Positions 8,652 through 15,377 of a stretch of 32,980 nt of DNA are shown piece by piece. The position numbers and the translations under genes are program-made. Position 1 is the stretch's first letter; each line of letters starts with the position of its first letter. Origin of the DNA: Thermoanaerobaculia bacterium (lineage in GTDB: Bacteria; Acidobacteriota; Thermoanaerobaculia; UBA5066); assembly GCA_022071945.1 (NCBI GenBank), contig JAJVIN010000067.1, positions 1 through 32,980 on the forward strand, written 5' to 3'. The notes under the pieces are model-generated. The model made no database searches. It was not told where the DNA came from and saw only the letters and a list, made by a program, of their open reading frames with translations.

Positions 8652-8906
8652 TCAGGCCGCGGCCAGGATGGCCCGGATCTCTTCCGCCTTCGGAATGCGT
8701 CCGGAAAAGACGACCTTCCCTTCGATTGCGACCCCGGGCGTCGCGAGGAGCCCGAGCTCGATCATTCGCTCCATCGCCTCCACCTTCACCACCGAGAACG
8801 GGAGCTGCTCGCTCTCCACGACGTGAGAGACGACACGGAAGGTCTCCTTGCAGCGCGTGCATCCGGGACCGAGGACCTCGATCGTTCGCTTCTGGATTTC
8901 CGTCAT
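8652..8906 (-). CDS. Small thioredoxin-like CxxC protein (ArsE-like position)
   Basis: This 84-residue redox-active disulfide protein (thioredoxin/glutaredoxin-like, TM0996/MTH895 type) has its active pair CTRC (Cys16, Cys19) right after the first strand (IEVLGPG) and a cis-proline region ATPGVAIEGK. I start it at the ATG at 8906, because GGGAG sits five bases upstream and family members begin close to the first strand; ATGs at 8921 and 8918 are also in frame. It is the first gene of the operon with arsP, arsF and arsG, and is placed like ArsE of arsEFG clusters. It likely passes electrons to ArsF or the permease system; this is inferred. Confidence 0.8.
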   Translation of the reverse strand: MTEIQKRTIEVLGPGCTRCKETFRVVSHVVESEQLPFSVVKVEAMERMIELGLLATPGVAIEGKVVFSGRIPKAEEIRAILAAA

Positions 8907-8919
8907 GGTTGCTCCCATC

Positions 8920-8939
8920 ATTTCGTTACTAGGCGAAAT
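8920..8939. promoter_or_regulatory. Putative ArsR operator 1 (TTTCG-N8-CGAAA)
   Basis: ATTTCG and CGAAAT form 6-bp inverted arms with an 8-bp spacer between the two divergent ars units. The right arm touches the -10 box of the leftward promoter and the expected transcription start falls inside the spacer, a suitable place for ArsR repression. The same geometry, followed by the same TATAGA, recurs at 9803-9826 ahead of acr3. Confidence 0.75.
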
Positions 8940-8965
8940 ATAGATTGAAAGGGGCTGCCGGTCAA
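8937..8965 (-). promoter_or_regulatory. Sigma-70-like promoter of the leftward ars operon
   Basis: On the minus strand TTGACC (8965-8960) and TATATT (8942-8937) are separated by exactly 17 bases, close to the sigma-70 consensus. The -10 box overlaps the right arm of the ArsR-type inverted repeat, which links the operon to arsenic-responsive repression. Confidence 0.75.
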
Positions 8966-9014
8966 CGACACGGGTTCTCCATGGAGGTCCAGCCTCCGGT
9001 AAGCTCCGCCCGCC

Positions 9015-9419
9015 ATGGCCACGCCCCTTGCCTCACTGACGAGAATCCTCAAGGCCGCATCACACCCGGGCCGGCTCCGAATCCTCGCGATGCTGGCCGG
9101 AGGGGAACTCTGCGTCTGCCAGCTCACGGCAGTCTTGAAGTTCGCTCCCTCCACGGTCTCTGCCCATCTGGCGGAACTGAAGAGAGCGGGGCTGATCCTC
9201 GAGGAGAAGAGGTCCAAGTTCGTCTTCTATGCTCTTGCGGGCGACCCAGACGCCCGGATGTGGCAGACCCTGTTGACGGGCAAGCTCGAGACGGATCCGG
9301 TGGTGAGGGCCGACGGAGATCTCGTGAGGCGGATCAGGCTCGTTCCCGCCGAGGAGTTCGCGGCCTCGGGATCGGATCTATCGCTGCTCCCGGTCCACTC
9401 GGGCAATTCGCAGGGGTGA
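9015..9419 (+). CDS. arsR: ArsR-family arsenic-responsive repressor
   Basis: This 134-residue protein has an ArsR/SmtB winged-helix domain in residues about 1-90. The metal-site phrase GGELCVCQL carries Cys33 and Cys35, as in classical ArsR; the third cysteine of the E. coli-type site is replaced, so the third ligand is unclear. The recognition helix follows (FAPSTVSAHLAELKRAGLI). ArsR proteins hold their operators shut until trivalent arsenic binds. The gene diverges from the leftward ars operon, and an inverted repeat at 8920-8939 is the likely operator. A TAA in frame at 9000 forces the ATG at 9015. There is no Shine-Dalgarno near it; the only GGAGG (8983-8987) lies in a small stem with CCTCC (8993-8997). 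Confidence 0.92.
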   Translation: MATPLASLTRILKAASHPGRLRILAMLAGGELCVCQLTAVLKFAPSTVSAHLAELKRAGLILEEKRSKFVFYALAGDPDARMWQTLLTGKLETDPVVRADGDLVRRIRLVPAEEFAASGSDLSLLPVHSGNSQG

Positions 9420-9520
9420 CGGGACTAGCTGGGGGGCGCCGGTCCCGGATGGGCCGGCCTGCACTCCTCGGCGCACGCCAGAGGCCAGGCCACGCCGCGT
9501 TGCGCGCGCCATCAGCCCAG

Positions 9521-9745
9521 ATGCATCATCGGATGATGAAGAACCCGGGAACCGCGGCCGTCCTGAGCTTTTTCATCCCCGGAGTCGGTCAGATCTACAA
9601 CGGGACATTCTGGCGAGGGCTTTTCTGGTTGGTTGTTACGCCGGGCTTCTGGCTCGGGACGGGCGGAATGCTGGGGTGGGTCTGCCATTTCATCGCTGCG
9701 TACACGGCCTATCGGTACGCGGAGAAGCAGTCGTCACCTCGCTGA
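9521..9745 (+). CDS. TM2-domain-like small membrane protein
   Basis: This 74-residue protein has the phrase KNPGTAAVLSFFIPGVGQIY followed by NGTFWRG, typical of TM2-type small membrane proteins, and two hydrophobic segments. Start choice is uncertain: ATG codons at 9521, 9533 and 9536 are all in frame, none has a good ribosome binding site, and many relatives begin near the KNPG. Its function is unknown. It lies between arsR and acr3 on the same strand, but the acr3 operator downstream suggests it is not part of the regulated unit, so it may have no arsenic role. Confidence 0.72.
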   Translation: MHHRMMKNPGTAAVLSFFIPGVGQIYNGTFWRGLFWLVVTPGFWLGTGGMLGWVCHFIAAYTAYRYAEKQSSPR

Positions 9746-9802
9746 ACGAGCACGGGCTTCCGTTTCGCTTCTCCTTGATTTCCTGCGAGGCGTCCCCTAA
9801 CG

Positions 9803-9826
9803 TTTCGCCCGAACGCGAAATATAGA
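9803..9826. promoter_or_regulatory. Putative ArsR operator 2 with TATAGA
   Basis: TTTCG (9803-9807) and CGAAA (9816-9820) are inverted arms with an 8-bp spacer, the same arrangement as at 8921-8938. The inner bases extend the arms to TTTCGC/GCGAAA. Both sites are followed by TATAGA and then (A/T)TG. It lies 45 bp ahead of acr3 and likely puts acr3-arsC under ArsR. A -35 box is not obvious. Confidence 0.75.
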
Positions 9827-9870
9827 ATGGTGGGGGCGGACTTGGTCGGCCCCTCCGAGAGTGGCGAATC

Positions 9871-10965
9871 ATGAGCAGCCTGGAACCCAAACGTCTGAAC
9901 CTCTTCGAGCGATACCTCACCCTCTGGGTCTTCCTGTGCATGGTCGCGGGGGTGACGGTCGGGAAGCTCCTTCCCGGAGTCACCGATTCGATTCGCAAGC
10001 TCGAGTTCGGCGAGGGGAGCCAGATCAACGTGGCCATCGCCGTCCTGATCTGGCTGATGGTCTACCCGATGATGCTCAAGATCGACTTCACGAGCATCCT
10101 GGGGGTCCGGAAGAAGCCGAAGGGCCTCCTGGTGACCCTGTTCGTGAACTGGCTCGTCAAGCCGTTCTCCATGGCGTTTCTCGCGTGGCTCTTTTTCAAG
10201 CAGTTCTTCTCGGGCTTGATCCCCGCTGGCCTTGCCGATCAGTACATCGCCGGTGCCATCATCCTGGCGGCCGCCCCCTGCACGGCCATGGTCTTCGTCT
10301 GGTCGTACCTGACGGATGGCGACCCTGCTTACACGCTGGTTCAGGTTTCCGTCAACGACCTGATCATGCTCGTCGCCTTCGCTCCGATCGTGACGTTCCT
10401 CGTGAGTGGGGCGAGCAATCTGACCGTGCCGTTCAAGGTCCTCGTCTACAGCGTCATCACCTTCATCGTCATCCCGCTTCTCCTCGGGAGCCTGAGCCGG
10501 ACGTTCCTGATTCGAGCCAAGGGTCTCGAGTGGTTCGAAGCGCGGTTCTTGACCTTCTTCCACCCGATCACGGTCCTGGCGCTGCTCGCGACATTGGTCC
10601 TCATCTTCGCCTTTCAGGCGGACAACCTGCTCGACAACTGGCTTCACGTCGTGCTGATCGCCATCCCGCTGACGATCCAGGTCTATTTCAATTCCGGCCT
10701 CACGTACGGCTTGATGAAGCTCCTGAAGGTGCCTCACTCCATTGCGTCTCCCGGGGCCCTCATCGGGGCGAGCAACTTCTTCGAGCTGGCAGTCGCTACC
10801 GCCATCGCGCTCTACGGGCCGGGTTCTGGCGCGGCCCTGGCCACGGTGGTCGGCGTTCTCGTGGAGGTTCCCGTGATGCTCTCGGTGTGTCGCTTCTGCA
10901 TCTCGACGAGACCGTGGTACGAGCGGCCTCCGATGCTGGAAGGAACCGGCACCCTCGCGAGCTGA
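9871..10965 (+). CDS. acr3: ACR3-family arsenite efflux transporter
   Basis: A 364-residue integral membrane protein with about ten hydrophobic segments, of usual length for the ACR3 (Arsenical Resistance-3) family of the BART superfamily. The essential cysteine is present in the family motif AAPCTAMVFVWSYL (Cys137), followed by the conserved TDGDPAYTLVQVSVNDL and, later, GASNFFELAVATAIAL. It exports As(III) from the cytoplasm using the proton gradient. An ArsR-type inverted repeat lies upstream and arsC starts 29 bp downstream, so reduction and export are co-expressed. Confidence 0.95.
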   Translation: MSSLEPKRLNLFERYLTLWVFLCMVAGVTVGKLLPGVTDSIRKLEFGEGSQINVAIAVLIWLMVYPMMLKIDFTSILGVRKKPKGLLVTLFVNWLVKPFSMAFLAWLFFKQFFSGLIPAGLADQYIAGAIILAAAPCTAMVFVWSYLTDGDPAYTLVQVSVNDLIMLVAFAPIVTFLVSGASNLTVPFKVLVYSVITFIVIPLLLGSLSRTFLIRAKGLEWFEARFLTFFHPITVLALLATLVLIFAFQADNLLDNWLHVVLIAIPLTIQVYFNSGLTYGLMKLLKVPHSIASPGALIGASNFFELAVATAIALYGPGSGAALATVVGVLVEVPVMLSVCRFCISTRPWYERPPMLEGTGTLAS

Positions 10966-10994
10966 TACGTGCCCGAATGCCTCAAGGAGACTGC

Positions 10995-11426
10995 ATGACC
11001 AAGCCCCTCGTCCTGATTCTCTGCACGGGAAACTCCTGTCGCTCGCAGATGGGCGAAGGCTGGATCCGCCACGACCTCGGCGACCGTGTTGACGTTCACT
11101 CCGCGGGGACCCGACCGTCGTTCGTGCATCCACGAGCGATCCAGGTGATGGGCGAGGCCGGAGTGGACCTCTCGTCCCACACGAGCAAGTCCATCAACGA
11201 TCTGAAGGGCCTGGCGTTCGATCTCGTCGTGACGGTGTGCGATTCGGCGCGAGAGTCTTGTCCGGTCCTGCCAGGTGCGAAGAAGACAATGCATCACGCC
11301 TTCGAGGATCCGGCGCACGCTGGCGAGAGCGAGGACGCGCTGCCCGTCTTCCGCCGGGTTCGCGACGAGATCCGGGCCGTTCTCGTTCCGCTCGTGAGAA
11401 CCGAGCTGGGCCTGAACGAGGGCTGA
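10995..11426 (+). CDS. arsC: Thioredoxin-coupled arsenate reductase
   Basis: This 143-residue low-molecular-weight-phosphatase-fold arsenate reductase has the P-loop CTGNSCRS with nucleophile Cys10 and Arg16. The two relay cysteines sit in TVCDSARESCP at Cys82 and Cys89, the same positions as in the S. aureus plasmid enzyme. It reduces arsenate to arsenite, shuttling the disulfide outward for thioredoxin to reduce. All catalytic residues are present. AGGAGA precedes the ATG. It is second in the acr3-arsC unit, so its product is exported by Acr3. It ends 14 bp from the converging gene. Confidence 0.95.
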   Translation: MTKPLVLILCTGNSCRSQMGEGWIRHDLGDRVDVHSAGTRPSFVHPRAIQVMGEAGVDLSSHTSKSINDLKGLAFDLVVTVCDSARESCPVLPGAKKTMHHAFEDPAHAGESEDALPVFRRVRDEIRAVLVPLVRTELGLNEG

Positions 11427-11440
11427 GAGCCCCTCGTCCG

Positions 11441-13483
11441 CTACTCGCTCGGCTCCGTGTTCGCCGCGGCCGCCGCCGCGATCGAGACGAGGTCCTTCGA
11501 CGTCACGACCTGCATCTCCTTCGCGGCCCAGGCCACCATCTCCTCGTAGGCCTCCCAGATCGCCTCCTGCTCGGAGCGGCTGCGGAGGCTCGACGGGTCC
11601 TTGGCGGAAAGGTCGAACGGAGGCTTCTTCGGAACGCGGGAGGTCCCGGTTCCGGTGTAGTAGATCGAGGTCCAGCCCTCGGCGCCCTTGCGGGCGAAGT
11701 TGTTCTCGTGGATCAGCGAGGTCACGAACGCCGGCCGGGCCTCCTTCCACGATGCGAGCCGCTCCTGGAGGTAGCCGAGCGGACGGTACTCCTCGGCCCA
11801 CCGGCTCCCGAGCATGTTCCACCAGAAGAGGTCCTCCGAGGCGTCCCCTTCCTTCCAGCGCGTCACGCTGAAGTCGCTGGGCCGGACGAGCAGTCCTTCC
11901 CGGTACTCGAAGGGCTGCTCGGGATCCGTTCCCGTCTCGTGATAGAGCACGCAGGCAGCCGCCCCCATCTCGCGGTAGTTCCGGAAGGCTGCGTCCTTTG
12001 TCGCTGTCTCGTCGACCGGGGCGACTACGGTTACCGGCGAGGCGCTGAAGGTCTCCTTCGCGAGCAGGTAGCCGCCCTTCTCGCTCCGGACGAGTCCTCC
12101 GGTCCGCAGATCGAGGCCGTAAGTCTCGTAGTCGCGCAGCACGGAGGCGAGCCCGTTGCCCGAAAGGCCCTTCAGGGGAGAGTCGAACCCTTCGTAGAGG
12201 GCGTGCGGCGGACGGACGTGGTAGCTGATCGTCATGCCCGTCTCCTTCAGCCGCTGCAGAACCTCGGGGTGAGTTCGGGCATAGAAGCTGACCATCGGGC
12301 CAGTCAGGTAGAAGTCCCCCTTCACGCCGTGTTTCGTGAAGATGTCCATCAGCCGGTTCAAGGTCGCCGCGCTCTCGTCGAGGTGAGTGAAGTCGTGAAC
12401 GTTGATCACAAACGAGATCTTCGGCCTCGGGTCGAGACCGGAGCGGGGGTCGACGCCGGGGTTGGCCTTCTCCCAGTTCACGAAGCTGTCGGCCATCTCC
12501 CCGAACGTGGCCCAGCGGACCTTGCCCGCCTTCACCAGCGGGTCGACAGTCTTGGCGAGCCATGACTCGATGACCGAGAAGGGAACGTCTCCTGGCTTGC
12601 CCCGGAACTCCCCCGGGTGGACGGTCATGTGGAAGACGTTCACGCGGTCGCTCCGGGCGGCCTTGACGGAGCGTTCGAGTTCCCGCGCGAGGAACTCGAA
12701 GTAGGCGGCATCCCCGCCCGCCGTCTCGGATCGCCGCATCGAGGCGAAGTCGGTTCGTGAGTAGAGCCCCTCGGGCAGGAAGATCACATTGCCCGACGGA
12801 TCGTGACGCGCGAAGGACGAGACATCCGTGCCGTCGGTTCCACCGGCCGGGCGCCACGGGCTCAGTCCGAGAAGCTCCGGCGGCGTCGTCTGTGTGTTGG
12901 GGTTCTTCCAGTCGCTGTTGATGGAGAGACCGGCGCAGTTCGCCGCGGCGAGGACGCGGGGGTAGAGGTTCCCTCCACTCCAGTACCGCACGTTCTTCGC
13001 CCCAGCCCGCTCGAGGAACCCGATCTCCTCTTTCATGACCGCGCACCAGATGGAGTCGGGAAGCTGCTCGCCCGAGCGGCCCATGTGCGCGTCCTCGTGG
13101 AAGTGGAGGCCGATCTCGTGTCCCTTCGCGGAGAGGTCAGAGAAGAGGGTGTCTCCCCGGCGAGCCAGGATCGAGGAGAACGGGGTCTGGACCTGGACCG
13201 TCATCCGGCCGCCGTGCTTCTCGACCAGGGACGTGACCGTCCGGATGTCCTCGAGATGGCGGCCGAAGAACTGTGGATTCTCGTAGGTGTAGTTCGAGCG
13301 CGGCGAGGCGAGTGAGCCCGGAACGAGCGAGCTGACCGTCGCGCCGAAGGGCTCCACGTGCATCCCGATCGAGAAGAGGACGACCGGTGCATCGGGCGGT
13401 GCCGGACCGTCCGCCGCCGCGACGCGGGCGGCCGGAAATGCGAGGGATGAAACGGCCAGAACGATCGCTGCGAATCGTGACAT
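11441..13483 (-). CDS. Exported protein with two polysaccharide-deacetylase-like (NodB-fold) modules
   Basis: This 680-residue protein has a signal peptide (first about 23 residues, ending ARVAAADG). The first module (about 33-320) has a beta-strand VVLFSIGMHVEP, then KGHEIGLHFHEDAH near 121 and NVFHMTVHPGEF near 280. The second module starts near 354 with ISFVINVHDFTHLDE and carries MTISYHVRPPHALYEG near 415. The His-rich strand ends recall the metal site of NodB-type deacetylases, but the canonical TFDDG is absent in both, so hydrolase activity is not assured. GGGAGGGG precedes the ATG. It is monocistronic, divergent from the exporter operon and convergent with arsC. Its substrate is unknown; cell-envelope polysaccharide is a guess from fold and export. 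Confidence 0.75.
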   Translation of the reverse strand: MSRFAAIVLAVSSLAFPAARVAAADGPAPPDAPVVLFSIGMHVEPFGATVSSLVPGSLASPRSNYTYENPQFFGRHLEDIRTVTSLVEKHGGRMTVQVQTPFSSILARRGDTLFSDLSAKGHEIGLHFHEDAHMGRSGEQLPDSIWCAVMKEEIGFLERAGAKNVRYWSGGNLYPRVLAAANCAGLSINSDWKNPNTQTTPPELLGLSPWRPAGGTDGTDVSSFARHDPSGNVIFLPEGLYSRTDFASMRRSETAGGDAAYFEFLARELERSVKAARSDRVNVFHMTVHPGEFRGKPGDVPFSVIESWLAKTVDPLVKAGKVRWATFGEMADSFVNWEKANPGVDPRSGLDPRPKISFVINVHDFTHLDESAATLNRLMDIFTKHGVKGDFYLTGPMVSFYARTHPEVLQRLKETGMTISYHVRPPHALYEGFDSPLKGLSGNGLASVLRDYETYGLDLRTGGLVRSEKGGYLLAKETFSASPVTVVAPVDETATKDAAFRNYREMGAAACVLYHETGTDPEQPFEYREGLLVRPSDFSVTRWKEGDASEDLFWWNMLGSRWAEEYRPLGYLQERLASWKEARPAFVTSLIHENNFARKGAEGWTSIYYTGTGTSRVPKKPPFDLSAKDPSSLRSRSEQEAIWEAYEEMVAWAAKEMQVVTSKDLVSIAAAAAANTEPSE

Positions 13484-13676
13484 CTGCCCCTCCCGGCGCC
13501 GCGTGTGCTGCTTTCAGCCGGTTCGTGGCGCTCTGTAGCCGGACAGATGGACGCAGCGCGCGGGAACTCGGTTTACACGGGGAGCCGTTTCCCCCTCGTC
13601 CCGCGCTCCTACTCCTCGTGCCCTCTCCTGCGCATCGCGGGAGCGGGTGCCCGCGGGGCGGGGGAGGGCCGCCTCC

Positions 13677-13704
13677 TTGACAATCTCGCGAATTGACCTA
13701 GATT
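13677..13704 (+). promoter_or_regulatory. Promoter of the TetR-exporter operon
   Basis: TTGACA (13677-13682), a perfect -35 box, and TAGATT (13699-13704) are separated by 16 bases. The predicted start of transcription falls at about 13711, at the edge of the palindrome at 13713-13734, so a bound repressor would block the promoter. Confidence 0.65.
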
Positions 13705-13712
13705 AACTCTTA

Positions 13713-13734
13713 GGTTTAACCGTTCGGTTAAACC
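13713..13734. promoter_or_regulatory. TetR-type operator palindrome
   Basis: Two perfect 10-bp arms, GGTTTAACCG and CGGTTAAACC, flank the central TT. The half-site AACCG/CGGTT is common for TetR repressors. It lies just downstream of the -10 box and ten bases before the tetR ATG, which indicates autoregulation of the whole operon. Confidence 0.88.
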
Positions 13735-13744
13735 GGGGGGTTGA

Positions 13745-14392
13745 ATGAAGCCAGAGGTTCCGAAGAGTCAGGCGGTACGTGCCGGGATCCTCGAGGCTGC
13801 CGCGGGGCTCTTCGCGGAGCATGGGTACGCCGGAGCCTCGATGGACGAGATCTCGCGGCGCGCGGGCGTGAACAAGGCGATGCTCTACTACTACATCGGC
13901 GACAAGGCCGAACTGTTCGCGTCGGTTCTCGAGGAGTACATGGGTGCGCTCCGCGACCACCTCGAAGAGGTGATCGCCCAGACCCCGGATCCCGAGGAGC
14001 GGATCCGCCGGATGCAGTCCGCCATCCTTGCCGTGTTCAGCCAGAAGCCCTGGCTGCCCGGGATGGTGATTCGCGAGATCGTCTCGGGTGGACGCCACCT
14101 CCCGCCGAGAGGCCTTGCGAAGCTCGCGGAGGTCATCGGCATAACCTTTCGCGTCATCGAGGACGGCAAGGCAAAGGGAGCCTTTCGCGACGTCAACCCG
14201 ATGCTCATGCACGTCGTTCTCGTCGGAACGAGCGCCCTTTTCGTGAACGCGCTCAGGCTCAGGGAGCGCCTCGAGGCGACGGGCACGCTGCCGGCGCCCA
14301 TCGAGCTGGAACCAGGCGCTGTCGCCGCCGAACTGTCGGACATCATCCTTCACGGGGTTGCCAAGCCGAAGAAATCCGGAGGAAAGAAATGA
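13745..14392 (+). CDS. TetR-family repressor of the exporter operon
   Basis: This 215-residue protein has an N-terminal TetR helix-turn-helix (residues about 12-60: ILEAAAGLFAEHGYAGASMDEISRRAGVNKAMLYYYIGDKAELF) and a helical ligand-binding domain behind it. In position it equals CecR (YbiH), which leads the ybhGFSR operon in E. coli. It likely binds the palindrome ten bases upstream of its own start and is released by a substrate of the pump, which cannot be named. Its TGA overlaps the ATG of the adaptor gene (ATGA). Confidence 0.9.
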   Translation: MKPEVPKSQAVRAGILEAAAGLFAEHGYAGASMDEISRRAGVNKAMLYYYIGDKAELFASVLEEYMGALRDHLEEVIAQTPDPEERIRRMQSAILAVFSQKPWLPGMVIREIVSGGRHLPPRGLAKLAEVIGITFRVIEDGKAKGAFRDVNPMLMHVVLVGTSALFVNALRLRERLEATGTLPAPIELEPGAVAAELSDIILHGVAKPKKSGGKK

Positions 14393-15369
14393 CCTTCCGT
14401 CGTAGCCTCAGACCAGCCCTCCTGATCGCCCCGATCCTTCTTCTGGCGTCGTGCCAGAAGAAGAGCCCGAACGGGTTGATTCACGCCTCCGGCCACATCG
14501 AGGCCACGGAAGTGCGACTGGCCGCAAAGGTCGGGGGAAAGCTGTCGGAACTCCCCTTCCAGGAAGGAGACCGCGTGAAGGCGGGAGACGTGGTCGCGCG
14601 GATCGACACGAGCGATGCCGAGATCGACCTTCGAAGGGCCGAAGCCGAGGTTGCCTCGGCGGACGCGCGCCTCCGACTGCTCTTGGCGGGAACCCGCGTC
14701 GAGGACATCCAGAAGATGGAGGCCGAGGTCGGCCGCGTCGAGGCGGAACTCGCGAACGCCGAACGTGACAAGGTCAGGTTCGAGGGACTCTCGGAGCGAG
14801 GAACGGCCACCGTGAAGGCGCGCGACGACGCCCGAACGAAGGTCACGGTGCTCTCCCGGCAACTAGCGGGAATGAAGGCCGAGTTGCAGAAACTCAGGAT
14901 CGGGCCGCGCACCCAGGAGATCGACAACGCTCGGGCGCAGAAGCAGGTCGCGGAGGCGATGGTTGCGTCCATCAAGCAAAAGATCTCGGATGCCACGGTC
15001 ACCTCCCCGCGAGAGGGAACCGTCACCCAGAGGACGACGGAACCGGGAGAGATCCTCCCCGCGGGCAGTGTGGTCTCCGTCCTCACCGACATCTCTCGCC
15101 CCTGGCTCAATGCCTACGTGGACGAACCGGTGCTGTCGCGCATCAAACTCGGCGACACGGTTCGCGTTCGCGTGGATGGAAGCGAGAAGGACTTCACCGG
15201 GAAGATCACCTATGTCTCGGAAGTCGCGGAGTTCACGCCGAAGAACGTGCAGACACCCGAGGAGCGAGCGAAGCTCGTCTTTCGCGTCAAGATCGGGCTG
15301 GACAATAGTGGCCTCGTCTTCAAGCCGGGGATGCCCGCGGACGCCTATTTCCAGCCGTCTCAGAAGTGA
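14389..15369 (+). CDS. Lipoprotein HlyD/YbhG-type periplasmic adaptor
   Basis: This 326-residue membrane-fusion protein begins with a lipoprotein signal (LLLASCQKK, lipobox Cys about residue 21), so it is probably anchored by lipid. The first biotinyl-lipoyl half (GHIEATEVRLAAKVGGKL, VKAGDVVARIDTSD) is followed by a long helical hairpin (about 85-195, rich in AEAEVASADARLRLL and VGRVEAELANAERDK). The second lipoyl half (TVTSPREGTVTQRT) and a beta-barrel come next. It links the inner-membrane ABC complex to the TolC-like channel. GGAGGAAAG precedes the ATG, which overlaps the tetR stop. The frame is open further upstream, but only as a shadow of tetR. Confidence 0.9.
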   Translation: MTFRRSLRPALLIAPILLLASCQKKSPNGLIHASGHIEATEVRLAAKVGGKLSELPFQEGDRVKAGDVVARIDTSDAEIDLRRAEAEVASADARLRLLLAGTRVEDIQKMEAEVGRVEAELANAERDKVRFEGLSERGTATVKARDDARTKVTVLSRQLAGMKAELQKLRIGPRTQEIDNARAQKQVAEAMVASIKQKISDATVTSPREGTVTQRTTEPGEILPAGSVVSVLTDISRPWLNAYVDEPVLSRIKLGDTVRVRVDGSEKDFTGKITYVSEVAEFTPKNVQTPEERAKLVFRVKIGLDNSGLVFKPGMPADAYFQPSQK

Positions 15370-15377
15370 GGGCCGCG

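Noticed and set aside
9440-9460. Terminator hairpin after arsR
   Set aside because: CCGGTCCC and GGGCCGG can pair only with a bulge and no T-tract follows; too weak to call.
8945-9745. 266-codon frame covering arsR and the TM2-like gene
   Set aside because: Its first two thirds are an out-of-frame reading of arsR; only the last 74 codons look like a protein.
9861-11426. 521-codon frame ending in arsC
   Set aside because: The portion before 10995 is a shadow of acr3; real arsC starts at the ATG at 10995.
10812-13046. 744-codon minus-strand frame
   Set aside because: Arg/Gly-rich shadow of arsC and of the NodB-like gene; the neighbouring frame 11441-13483 has a signal peptide and conserved motifs.
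13741-15369. 542-codon frame covering tetR and the adaptor
   Set aside because: The part before 14389 is an out-of-frame reading of tetR; the adaptor's lipoprotein signal and ribosome site fix the start at 14389.
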